This document shows positions 11,625 through 21,699 of a stretch of 64,000 nucleotides of DNA, piece by piece (within the stretch, counting starts at the first letter, position 1; every line of letters begins with the position of its first letter). The stretch lies in NCBI GenBank assembly GCA_930367215.1, contig OV884056.1, forward strand, positions 39,432,308-39,496,307. Direction: 5' to 3'. This DNA is from Pollenia angustigena. Lineage: Eukaryota; Arthropoda; Insecta; Diptera; Polleniidae. Position numbers and translations under genes: made by a program. The notes below the pieces were generated by a model. The model was not told the DNA's origin, did not search any database, and saw nothing but the letters and a program-made list of their open reading frames with translations.

Positions 11625-12655
11625 TAATATATATATATATAGAAAAATTGCTGTTGCAGTGTATTATCATGAATAAAAAAAAAAACCAGATTACGCATTG
11701 CGCAGATCCGTTATTTTTTTTGTATGACGTATACATTGAATTTGTGATTGTTTATGTAATTTTTTTTTCAACAAACGCTCATATGCATTCTATGATGCAC
11801 ACACAGTAGACAAATTTTTGTACAGCTGAGTGCGCAATCTGGTATAACGTAACAAATATTACAGAAGCGAAATGCATTTTACACCTAGACAATATCAGAA
11901 ATCCAGATTATACTTTTGTATATTTTTCTTTGCATAACGATGATGTTTTACAATTAAAGAATATAATGTAAATTTGAAAAGATGAATAGAAACAAAGTTG
12001 CCCGTAGTTATAATGAATTAAATTCTAAAGAGTAAAAATTAACATATGCATGTCTTAATTTTTGTTGAATTGTGTAACTTGGTTTTATAGGATAAGTAAA
12101 TTGGGATTTTTCTTTTGAAATTTTTTATAAATTTTATTTATTGTTAACCTAAAAATCATAAACTTACATAAGTATGGTTATATTTTTTTTAATGAAGAAT
12201 AATTAATAGTTTCTCCTCTTAGCAACAGTTTTTTATTTAAGAGTATTTGACCATAACTTGCTTATATAATAAGTTTTACTAAAGGGTGTTTTTTCTTGAT
12301 CCTGTTAAAGCTTGAAATTGTAAATAATTTAAACAAACATTTTATTTTAATAAAAAGACACAAAAAACTCCCAAAAACAGCTATTTATGCCATAAATTTC
12401 TTATAAAACTTGGTATTTTGTGCTGGTAGGTGAAGAATTGAACCTAGGTCCCATAAAAGACACCATACTAAAATCGTTTAAAAAACAAAAAAATCTCAAA
12501 ATTTATGAACAGGTAAATAACTGTATAATAACAGGCACAAAAAACACCGGTTCAGCTTGCTTTTTGACAGATGTTTTGTATTGATAACCAACCTTTTTGT
12601 TCAAAAATTTAAATCAATTACTCCTACCGTCCTCCAAATATACTGTAATTTATAA
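11625..12655. other. unassigned intergenic DNA
   Basis: AT microsatellite at the start, then AT-rich unique-looking DNA. A tRNA B-box-like tract at 12,430-12,450 is too weak to call. No gene. Confidence 0.5.
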
Positions 12656-12912
12656 CGAGCCTTAACCGCGAAAATAACGTAAGCGACCTCATTTTCACTT
12701 TTTTTTATTTTAATAAATGACTTTTTGGCAACACTTGTCTCATCTTCTAAAATATCATGGTCACATTAGGAACCGTTACGATTTTATAGCAAGAACAATT
12801 TTTCGTAAGCGAAACATTTCATACCAAATTTATATGAAATTAAATAAAAAAAAAAACTCTCTCCTTAAAATTTGATTTTTGGCACTCACTTTATTTTCGC
12901 GGTTAGGGCTCG
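12656..12912. mobile_element. MITE with CGAGCC(C/T)TAACCGCG ends, copy 1
   Basis: CGAGCCTTAACCGCGAAAAT at the left and, inverted, CGAGCCCTAACCGCGAAAAT at the right. A second, truncated and inverted copy lies at 39,553-39,712, sharing the ggcaacacttg...taaaatgtcatggtcacat-type interior. Confidence 0.7.
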
Positions 12913-12920
12913 ATATTCAG

Positions 12921-13167
12921 CCATATCACAGAGTACAATTCCGGAACGGAATTCATTCCTTATTTCGGTGCTTCAGAAAATGACGAAAAATGTTTCGGAA
13001 TGAAACCATTTTTGTTTTCATGAACGGTATGCGAGTTGTCTGTATCTGAAAGGCCATAAAACTATCAAAATACACTTTCCATCAACAAACAAATATGTTT
13101 TCTTCAATTCCGAACGGAATCATTTCGAACGGAATCATTCCGAACGGAATTTTACTCTGTGACATGG
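12921..13167. mobile_element. MITE with CCAT(A/G)TCACAGAG ends
   Basis: CCATATCACAGAGTACAATT at the left is matched by inverted CCATGTCACAGAGTAAAATT at the right. The interior has repeated attccgaacggaat palindromic units. Superfamily not assignable. Confidence 0.65.
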
Positions 13168-13606
13168 CCATTGTCTTTGTATGGGTGGTGCCACGCCCAA
13201 TTGAAGTATATAGCATATGTTAAGGGCCGGTTTATCCTGAAATAACTTTGAAAATTTCAGAAAAATTGGTTCAGAATGTTTTTAATATAATACTTCTATA
13301 TAGATTCCTGAAACGCAAAAGGCCCTTACTAACCAAAAATTTAAAATCTACTTTTTCATTGATTCTGAAGTATTGCATCAACACAAATTTCCACAAAAAA
13401 AAAAAATTTGAAATCTTTCGATCAAAACTTGCGATTTTATTAGCAAAAAAATAAAAAAGGCTCTATATCTATTTTCAATTGTCAAAACAACTGGTAATTT
13501 TTACAAGAAAATAGAAGAAAAATAATTTATAAACAGTTTAAGGCGTTTTTTCAAGATATTACGTTAGAAAGATTACGTTATTTTTTTGTACTGAAAAGAT
13601 AACGAC
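13168..13606. other. unassigned intergenic DNA
   Basis: AT-rich, no recognised feature. Confidence 0.5.
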
Positions 13607-13991
13607 ACGTCTGAAAGACGTATGCTTGTTAATATCCCTTAAAGGATATCATCGCAAATAATATTGATTTATTTATTCTATTTCTTTTTAAAAAATATAT
13701 TTTTTTATATAGAAAATTATTATAAAAACAAAATTAAAAATAAAATTCAATTAGGATTATCAAAAATTACAGAGTTTTAATAAAGGACTTTTATCACAAA
13801 GGGACTAATAAAGGACCCAAGTGAGCTGTCTGTTGATAGCTGCCCATGGAATGTAAAAAGGACTTTAGTTCGGTTCTAAAAACTTAAATAAATATTTTCG
13901 TTGTACTTTATGTAGATAATTTTATCTGTATTAACTTATATAAACAAAAAAAGAAATTATTTGAATAACATTATGTGCAAGATTTACAAAT

Positions 13992-14130
13992 TTAAGTTTT
14001 GTGGTCGCCACATACAGGTATTCCGCATTTGACACATACCATTTTGGACATAAGTTTAATTTCTGATGGACAAAAGCCACCGTATTATTTCTTTTTTGAT
14101 TCATGCCGTTCTCCACTACAACCTCAATCA
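13992..14130 (-). pseudogene. piggyBac-like transposase C-terminal cysteine-rich domain
   Basis: One minus-strand frame (14,081 down to the TAA at 13,994-13,992) reads a Cys-rich tail ending CVKCGIPVCGDHKT. The CxxC...CGxxxCxxH pattern before an immediate stop is what piggyBac-family transposases have at the C-terminus; in the family this domain binds subterminal DNA. It is separated from the N-terminal piece at 14,158-14,514 by a frame change and by loss of the whole catalytic DDD core, so it cannot make an active transposase. The overlapping 66-codon frame at 13,931-14,131 is in the wrong phase and is a shadow. Confidence 0.6.
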
Positions 14131-14157
14131 TTGCTTACTGCATCTGGTAAAATTTGT

Positions 14158-14514
14158 TCATTGTTGTCGTTTAAAGTTTTCGATAAAATAGGAATTTCTA
14201 GCCTTAAAATTTAACAACTTATGAAAATTTCGGCACTGGTCCATTGAACAATTTCCGAAATTATTTCGGTAGTAAAAAATATCGAAGCATGAAATTGGGT
14301 CGTACAGTGATTTGCATTCCAGAGTTGGTCCTCTTGCCGTACGAGCTATGTTCATTGAAGAAACTCGGCCATCACTTTGACCCTTCGATGTAGCCCACTT
14401 ACTTTTACTTCTTAAAGTGGGTCGAGATATCGTTATAACGCAGCTATCGGAAGAATTAGTAAAATGTTCAGGTTCTTGAGGATTTTCGTGATTCGGTAGT
14501 ATATATAGCGCCAA
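14158..14514 (-). pseudogene. piggyBac-like transposase N-terminal fragment
   Basis: A 118-codon frame whose middle reads ARTARGPTLECKSLYDP and then ISCFDIFY, followed by a degenerate (E/Q)IVQWTNAEI-like stretch. That succession (basic/acidic leader, GPT, a CF.(L/I)FF-like segment, then a WTN.E.-like segment) matches my knowledge of the start of the piggyBac DDE_Tnp_1_7 domain. The frame ends before any catalytic Asp, and the next recognisable part is the C-terminal Cys-rich tail, so an internal deletion removed the core. The start codon used here is arbitrary. Homology is by eye only. Confidence 0.55.
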
Positions 14515-14819
14515 TTTCTGCGTCGCCCAAGCCGCGCTTACAACACATTTTTAAAACAACGACTTAAAATTCAACCAAAACACAAAGTTATCTTCGCTAC
14601 AAAAGCAACACTAAAGATAACGATACGTCTCTCAGACATATGTTGTGTTTATTTGTGTTTATTTCTCAAAAAATACATAACTTACAACATAAAAACTGCC
14701 ACCACCATTATTTTAACACGGTGATGTCATTGGAGGCAAGTTCTTACCTCCCTCGCTTACAATAGGGAGTTAAAAAGTTATTACTCCGATGTCACCAAAA
14801 TTACAACTAACATTGAATG

Positions 14820-15030
14820 ACTTTAAAAAATTTTTTTTTTTGTTACTTTTTTTTTATTATTTTTTTTTATTTTATTTTACTTTATTTTTTTTTTTCTATT
14901 TTTTCTTATTTTATTTTACTTTGTTTTATTTTTTATTTTGTCTCTGGTGGGATTCGATCGCGCAATCTCGGTGCTGATAGACTAGCTCACTACCAGCTAG
15001 TCTACCGGGGCGCAGTGTAGTTTTTGTATA
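14820..15030 (-). repeat. tRNA-derived SINE, copy 1
   Basis: On the minus strand a tRNA-like body (15,012-14,945) has an A box TAGACTAGCTGG and a B box GCGATCGAATCCC. It is followed by a long A/T-rich 3' tail (14,940-14,820) made of TAAAATAAAA-type repeats. A second copy with the same body and tail is at 51,190-51,345. It sits between direct repeats of a block containing ccctcgcttacaa (14,736 and 15,085). Confidence 0.7.
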
Positions 15031-15352
15031 AAAAAACGTTGTTTTACTCAATTAAGAGCGTAAATATGAGATTAAATTATTGTAGGCAACTACTTACCAC
15101 CCTCGCTTACAAATAGGGAGTTAAATAAGTCATTACCAAACTACTTCTATGTAATGAAGATGGTATGTAGTAGTCATTGAAAAGTAAGTTGTTCAGTAAT
15201 GGCATGTCATTACCAAGTTTTTGCTGGGTAGGTGCTGGTAACAACTGAGATTATTGAACGTGAGAAAGTTGTATGTTAACAAATGTGAACCTAAGAGCAC
15301 AAAATTGAAAAGGGGTACGTCTCGCAGACGTACCTTATTTTTCTAGGGTTAA

Positions 15353-16004
15353 TAGTCTTTGCTTCTCTTGCAAAATATTCAAAATGTTAGATAGGGTCTT
15401 TAGGTTTTAAGGTGACGATAAAGATACATATAATGCTCTTTTTTTACTTGTAAAATATTTACAATTTGGGTTTTAAACTTACCTATAAAATTGATTCCAT
15501 GTGTATAGATTTCTATAAAAGTTAAAGAAAATAAATAAAACTAAATAGTACGAATAAAGTTTTACGTTTGTTTATTCATTCACATTTGTTAAGTAACAAT
15601 TTTCACTGCATTTACTGTGCATAGCGATTTACCCTAAAGTCAAGTTAAATATTTACTAAAGCATTTCCACTTTTTATCGGATGTTATGTCAAGTATGCAA
15701 CGGAATAAACATGACATTAAAATGGTAAAAACATTTAAAAAAAAGTCACTTGTATTTTTCTGTAAGGCATGCGGAGAAGTTAAAAATAATTTACTATATT
15801 TACACTACACGTTAACCAAAAGTGAAAAGTGGATACCTGGCAATGCATTTTTTCACTTTTTTTAGTTTTTTATATAAATGTTGCAGATATTTCATTGAGA
15901 CTTTAAGAATTCTTCAATAAAGTGATTTTTATACAAAATCTAAAAATAATTAAAAAAACGAACCACTTAGTCAGGATCTATCAGGTTTTGTATGAAATGG
16001 TAAT
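15353..16004. other. unassigned intergenic DNA
   Basis: AT-rich, no gene or repeat ends recognised. Confidence 0.5.
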
Positions 16005-16128
16005 CCCCTTTCACACTCGGCAAGTTACTTGCCGACAACAACAAAGTCTGTACAAATTTTTTTGAAATTTGTTTTTTCCTTACAGACTTTGTTGTTGTCG
16101 GCAAGTAACTTGCCGAGTGTGAAAGGGG
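16005..16128. mobile_element. perfect 47-bp-arm hairpin MITE
   Basis: Arms 16,005-16,051 and 16,082-16,128 are exact inverse repeats (cccctttcacactcggcaag ... acagactttg), with a 30-nt loop. TAA flanks both sides (16,001-16,003 and after the right end), which would fit a 3-bp PIF/Harbinger-type duplication. The perfect pairing suggests youth or gene conversion between the arms. Confidence 0.75.
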
Positions 16129-16964
16129 GCTAAGCAATGAGCTGTCAATGTTTTATTTATAATAAAGGTGGATTGGAGGGTTTTAAGTCAACACCGGATT
16201 TAATTTTAAATTTAACACGTGCAACATATTGAGGAGTACCAGAAGAGCAGCTGGCAAAGATGTGAGTCTTTTGGATTTATTTAACCGTTTTTATACAAAT
16301 GATATGCAATAAGCTATCATCCATCTTCCATTTGTTCGCAACATAGGCATTAAGGTTGGTTAACTGTTGGCTTTTTTATTCTCCATCCCCACAATTGGTG
16401 GATAGTCGAACTATAGTGAGTTCAACTCATAAGAAACAAACGATTTCACGTAGCTTCCTTTCAAAAAAAAGGTTGAAATTGTAAAAAAAAACTAATTACA
16501 GTAATAAGTCATAAGCATAGAAGATCTCTTTTAGAAATAAACTTTAGTGGAGGAATCTGAGCAATGTTAACATTTACTGCCGGTTTAACGTTCGAAATCG
16601 TTGAACATGCTGTTAAGCTGCACGTATCTAATAATTAAATTTTTTGTAGACTTAAATGATTTTTCAAGAGAGGTTTGGATTACGGACATCGAAATTTGAT
16701 GAGGGTCGATATAAACTTTTACCAAGAAAATTTTTTTCTTGCTACTAAAATTTTTTGAGTTTTTAATCAACATTAAGCTATTTTCTTAACTGAGAGTTAT
16801 GGTCAGTTGCAGAGTTTTATATAGTTAAAATTTTCCGAGCTATGACACGATTTTAATATTTTTAAACGAGTTTTGTTGGTCAAATGTTTTACAGTTTAAA
16901 CACGTAAAGCTTATCAAGTCTGCTTCATTTGTGAAATTCGTAATTTCTTACAAAAATGTATGTA
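16129..16964. other. unassigned intergenic DNA
   Basis: AT-rich, no recognised feature. Confidence 0.5.
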
Positions 16965-17876
16965 TCGGATGATTTTTTAGCTATTTTCTTTATGGCAACA
17001 CTGGATTAAACAGCTGACGCTCGTTTCGTGTTTTGTTTTACTGTCAAACATCTAAAGTTTGGTCCATAATTTAAACATGAATCGTCTTAGAAACGAACAA
17101 CGCTTGCAAATTTTTGAATTTTATTATCAAAATGCGTGCTCTGTTAGAAAAGTTCATCGGGCGCTTCTTGTGTTCAGCGACGAAGCTCATTTTTGGCTCA
17201 ATGGGTACGTTAATAAACAGAATTTTCGATTTTGGAGTGAAGATCAGCCAGAAGCATTGCAAGAGCCACCAATGCATCCAGAAAAAGTCACAGTTTGGTG
17301 CGGTTTATGGGCTGGTGGCATCAATGTACCGTACTTCTTCAAAGATGATGCGAATCGCAACGTAACTGTGAATGGTGAGCGCTGCTGTGAGATTATATCC
17401 AACTTTTTTGTTGCCCAAAATGCAAGAGCTTGGTTTCAACAAGACGGTGCCACATCCCACACAGCACGCTTAACAATGGACTTATTGAGAGGCGAGTTCG
17501 GTAAACATTTTATTTCACGTTCGGGACCGGTCAATTGGCCGCCTAGATCGTGCGATTTGACGCCTTTAGACTATTTTTTGTGGGGCTATGTTAAAGCTCA
17601 TGTCTATACCCACATGCCCGCTTCAATTGACGCATTGGGAGACAACATTGAAGCATTTATTCATGAGATATCGGCCGAAATGTTGGAAAGTGTATGTCAA
17701 AATTGGACTAAGCGGATGGACCATTTGAGGCGCCGTCACGGTCAATATTTGCATAAAATATTCTTCAAACATTTAATTATATGGACCGTACTATCGATTC
17801 AAATAAAAAGTTCATGCATTTTTCTGAACTTTGTGTTTTTTTTAAACTTTCCTATAGCTGTCAAAAAATCACCCAA
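16965..17876 (+). mobile_element. Tc1/mariner-type element, internally deleted
   Basis: Flanked by TA at 16,963-16,964 and 17,877-17,878. The left end TCGGATGATTTTTTAGC and inverted right end TTGGGTGATTTTTTGAC form imperfect TIRs. The 912-bp body contains one transposase frame that has lost the region between the N-terminal helix-turn-helix and the first catalytic Asp. Confidence 0.75.
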
Positions 17877-17919
17877 TATTACTCGATTACTCAGAGAATT
17901 CAAAAAAATATTATATTGA
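17059..17919 (+). pseudogene. Tc1/mariner/IS630-type transposase, deleted
   Basis: The frame begins MVHNLNMNRLRNEQRLQIFE, an N-terminal HTH start, runs about 30 residues, then jumps directly to VFSDEAHFWLNGYVNKQN, which holds catalytic Asp 1. It continues through the second Asp in WFQQDGATSHTA and a third acidic residue in PPRSCDLTPLDYFLWGY, 36 residues after the second Asp; it is D, not E. Family members are about 330-350 residues, and here about 90 N-terminal residues are missing, including the second HTH. After HGQYLHKIFFKH the frame reads past the expected end into the right TIR, so the normal stop is lost. The catalytic triad is intact but DNA binding should be lost. Related deleted relics are at 24,430 and 56,335. 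Confidence 0.85.
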
Positions 17920-18127
17920 TTGTCAAAAACTACAAATTTTGCGTTATATTTTTTATTATAACAATTATTACAATTTTAAAAAATTTTGAAACGTGTGTTA
18001 AAAGTTGCATTATAAGGAATTTAAAAAATAAAGATACAAGAGAGCAGAAAAGAGTACAAATATTAAACGTGCAGTGTGCTTTAAATTAAATGTTTATACT
18101 TTTTTGCAACTAATATCGAGATAATAC

Positions 18128-18357
18128 ATCTGTGGCATTTTGAAAAAACCTCTTAAGTCGAGATGAAATCGCGATAAAGCATTTAAAAATCTCGGAAAAA
18201 AATCATTTTTATCAAATAATAAATGAAACCAAAATTAAAGAAACATTTTTTTTATCATACAAAAATTTTCAAAACGTAAACGAAAATTCGTAAGATAACC
18301 AAAATTTTTTCAAATTTTTAAATTTGACTTAAGATGTTTTGTCAAAATGCCACAGAT
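18128..18357. mobile_element. MITE with TCTGTGGCATTTTGA ends, copy 1
   Basis: TCTGTGGCATTTTGA at the left and its inverse TCAAAATGCCACAGA at the right, with alignable inner sequence (taagtcga/tgacttaag). A second copy is at 38,509-38,713. The interior is AT-rich and non-coding. Confidence 0.7.
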
Positions 18358-18481
18358 ATATTTACATAGTATACAACTAGTATGAAGGCTCTTTGACCGG
18401 TACTTAACTCGAATGTCAGAAATACCTAACTCAAATATGTGTTAGTAAGATTTTTTGTTTAAGTATTGGTGTTAAAAACTA

Positions 18482-19617
18482 CCCTGCAAATAGTAGGACC
18501 AGTCCAAACACGCGTGTAAAGAGTAGCCCACAAGGGACTAGAACTAGTCCAAAAGTAACCCAAACGTATGGAAAAAACATGGTCTATTTAACATTACGAT
18601 GCCCTAGACGAGGACCATATAACTCAGCTTGGACTACAAAGGAGTAGTTTTAAAACCACTCCATGGTATACTCAAGAGGATTAGTTTTGAACTCGTTTAA
18701 AAACGAAAACATGTCGTTAAACAAGTTAGAGTGCTATATTCGGCTGTGCCGAATCTTTGATACCCTCCACCGACAGTTCGAATGTTTAAGGAGTAATATC
18801 TAAATGATGTTGTTATTATCTTAAACTGTGACGATTTGTTATTAATTATGGTTTTAGGCGACTGAACTGTTTTCCGGTAGTCGGGTTTATATGGGGCCTA
18901 GGGTAAATTATGGACCGATCGCCACGAAATTTCACAATGTTATTTCTAGTCCAAAAACTGTGACGTACCAAATTTTGTTACGCTAGCGTTATTTTTTACG
19001 GTTTTAGGCGTACTAAACTGTTTTCCGGGAGTAGTGTTTATATGGGGTGGGGCTTAGGGTAAATTATAGACGGATCATCACGAAATTTAACAGCGTGATT
19101 TCCAGTCAAATAAAACAAATTTTTGCAAAATCTTATCTCATTCCGTGCCTTGTTCCAGCATCAATTTTTTTAGTTGGTGGTTCCACATTTTGATTCATTG
19201 TTCTGGTCCTACTGAACCGATTTTGCTGGATTTCAATACCAAACTTCTAAGGGTAACTACAAGCAATTTGGCATCAAGTTTGTTCATTTCTTTTGAGTTG
19301 TTCGAAAGTGAGCGGGTTTTCAACAGACGGACAGACAGATGGACATGGCTAAATCGGCTTAGAATTACTCAAGGACCCAGAATATATATACTTTATGGGG
19401 TCTGAGATGAATAATAAAAAAGTTTCACACGAAATGACAAACTTAATATACCCTCTTCACAACTTATTGTGGTGGAGGGTATAAAAACGAATACATGTCG
19501 TCTCAATACAAACATTTTTTATAAACGACATGGTCCATGATTGCATTACATTGGACCAGTCCATGGAGTAGTCCATTTTATCAAAATGGATCAGGTAGTC
19601 CAATATTATTTGTAGGG
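18482..19617. mobile_element. CCCTGCAAATA-TIR element, interrupted
   Basis: The left end CCCTGCAAATAGTAGGACCA matches the inverted right end CCCTACAAATAATATTGGAC. An uninterrupted 426-bp copy is at 63,320-63,745. Here the element is split at about 18,720/19,487 by an R1 repeat; the halves rejoin exactly in the intact copy. It shows paired actactccatgg motifs. Flanking TA on both sides may be the duplication. Confidence 0.75.
18721..19486 (+). repeat. HINE-like repeat R1, nested
   Basis: Starts acaagttagagtgctatatt with the TTCGGC/GCCGAA hairpin and ATACCCTCCACC, and ends GGTGGAGGGTATAA. It holds two monomers starting at gttttaggcg (18,850 and 19,010), then a ggtggttccacattttgatt block and a GACAGACAGATGGAC run. 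The host site in the intact element at 63,6xx is gtcgttaaaaaacga, so the insertion made no visible duplication, as expected for a Helitron relative. Confidence 0.75.
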
Positions 19618-20804
19618 TATTTTCACCAGTAAACAAAATCGTAAAGAATGTGGGGAAAAAATTTGTTTAAAAAAAAAAAAATATCTTAATCCGAAAAATA
19701 TTCATTTTATTTAATACTAAATACATTTATAAAGTTTAAAAAACAAAGTTTGTTAATTTTTTATTCAGAAATAGCTGAATATATTTAATGAATTTAAGAT
19801 TTCAGACATTTTTTCATTACCACAAAATGCTACTCTGCTACTCGGCCTGATGTTAAGAATATTAACAACAGAAAAAATTTAGTGTAAAAAAAAATTATTT
19901 AAAAATTTTTAGTTTGTGAAAAATAAAAAACATTTTGTAAAAGTAAAAAAAAAATGTGTTGGATAAAATTATCAATTATGTGTCTGTGTCATAAAATTAA
20001 ACAATAAGTGTTACATTGTGAAAAATTTTAAACTGAAAAATCTTAAATTTTACACAGAAGCTTTACATATGTGTGATAGGTGAAATCAAAAATTGAGAAT
20101 GCTCTCTCCAGTCGGCATACTAGTTATATACTATGTATAGTAATGTGAGTAGACAAATAAAATTATAAGAAAAAAATAACTTCTTATTAAAAATTTTCTG
20201 GTTTTCAAATAACTTAAATAGAAAATTAGCAAATTTTCCCACTGTTAAGCATACACATAAACATACCAGTTTGAAACCTTAAAATTATTAAAAAATGGAA
20301 ATGCAAGTTGAGTGACGTCAGAGTTCCTATGTTCATGCGCAGTAAAAAATGTTCCGGAAAAACTTTGGCCGTCACTGACTAATTTAATTATACAGATTTT
20401 CAATGTATAATTAGATTTTTTTTTGACAGCTCTAATTTTCCAATATAGCATTTTATTAAAAATTAAGGCGTTTGCAAACATAAATTGGCGTAACTGGAGA
20501 AGGTTCTGCTCTTTTCAGTGAGATAAAAAAAAATCCCAAATTCGAGAATGTCTTTAATACATGCAAATATTTCTTTCTGACTATGCATGATAGTTTCGGG
20601 ATATCTTAAAAGTTGGAGAAAAAAATTAATAATTAAATGCAAAAATTAAGGTAAATATTTGTCAAAGGAATGGCGCCCTTTTTTTATTGAAATTGGTGCA
20701 GACCTTTTCATTTTATTCACAATTTAGTGACAGAACAAAACTGATAGAAAACTAAACTTTCATAAAAGAGTACCACACACAAACACAAATTCAAAACAAA
20801 AAAA
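19618..20804. other. unassigned intergenic DNA
   Basis: AT-rich. A 78-codon minus frame at 20,245-20,481 has no recognisable motif. Confidence 0.5.
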
Positions 20805-21035
20805 TTTGAAATATTTTGATATTTTTAATAAGGCTAAAAGTTCATCAAATTTAATTTTCATTAAATTATTTTTATGAAGAAATGAATTTTACAAAATGAA
20901 ATCAATTAAAATTTATTGATAATTTTTTATTCTTGACTGCCGCAGGGCTCGAGCCCAGGCTTTCAAGGACAGGTTCCCTTACATGTTTCAATTGTAACCA
21001 CTCAATCTCTTCAGATAGTCAAACATCAATCTTTA
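20805..21035 (-). repeat. S repeat copy 1 with tRNA-like core
   Basis: The arm sequence (gatatttttaataaggct ... attgataattttttattctt) leads into a minus-strand tRNA-like module: A-box-like GAGATTGAGTGGTTAC (about 21,012-20,996) and B-box-like GGGCTCGAGCCC (20,956-20,945). It resembles a class II tRNA. The same arm and core recur at 21,277-25,133 and 61,383-61,800. Confidence 0.6.
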
Positions 21036-21699
21036 AACCAAATTGTATTTAACCTTTGGTAGATCGAAATATGCTTTGAATGATTAATTTTTTTAATTGA
21101 TTTACATGTTCTTCCTTACTTTTGTTTTTTCGAACTTTTTGTCAAGAATTCTTCTCGAAGTCCAAAGTACACTTTTTTTTTTGTTTTTCATTTTTTCGTC
21201 TTTCTTTTTCTTGTTGACCTTTTTCAGCACAACTTGAAGGACAAATGTAATCATAGAGCTCGTGCCTTAGCTTTTAACAATAATTTGTATTGTGGTTATT
21301 TTTGTTGAACTGTTTATGTTATTTAATCCAAATTTTGATATTTTTAATCAGGCTTAAGTACACCAAATTTAATTTTCCTTAAATTATTTTTATGAAGAAA
21401 GGAATCTAACAACATGAAATTAATTAAAATTTATTGATAATTTTTTATTCTTGGCTCCAGCGGGTAGAGATGAAACGATACCTCTAAGGTATCGATACTT
21501 TTACTCGATGTGGTATCGCTCGTAAAGTATCGATACCTACTTAGAATCGAAAAAAAAGTATCGATACTTACCCTGTAAAAACTTCGCTTACTTTTTCAAA
21601 ACGAATAGTTTTTTTAACTCATTATTTCGTAGCTTTCTTCTATAACTACATGTATAACAACTTCTATAACTACTTTTATCTGGATGTATTTAAGTAAAA

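Larger units (their letters stand above)
13607..15352 (-). mobile_element. piggyBac-like remnant (family f)
   Basis: The right end is TTAA at 15,349-15,352 followed on the minus strand by CCCTAGAAAAATAAGG. A perfect palindrome with arms GGTACGTCT/AGACGTACC lies at 15,314-15,334, 17 nt inside its core from the TTAA. Related palindromes (ACGTCT/AGACGT) occur at 13,607-13,621 and 14,623-14,641. The 13,607 palindrome also has a TTAA exactly 17 nt to its right (13,639-13,642), so it looks like a second right-type end rather than a left end; the true left boundary is unresolved. Transposase fragments lie between. Confidence 0.6.

Noticed and set aside
12420..12480. tRNA-like tract with a B-box-like aggttcaattc on the minus strand
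   Set aside because: No A box at the right distance and no second copy in the window.
14789..15020. Two plus-strand frames rich in Phe/Tyr
   Set aside because: They translate the T-rich tail of the SINE.
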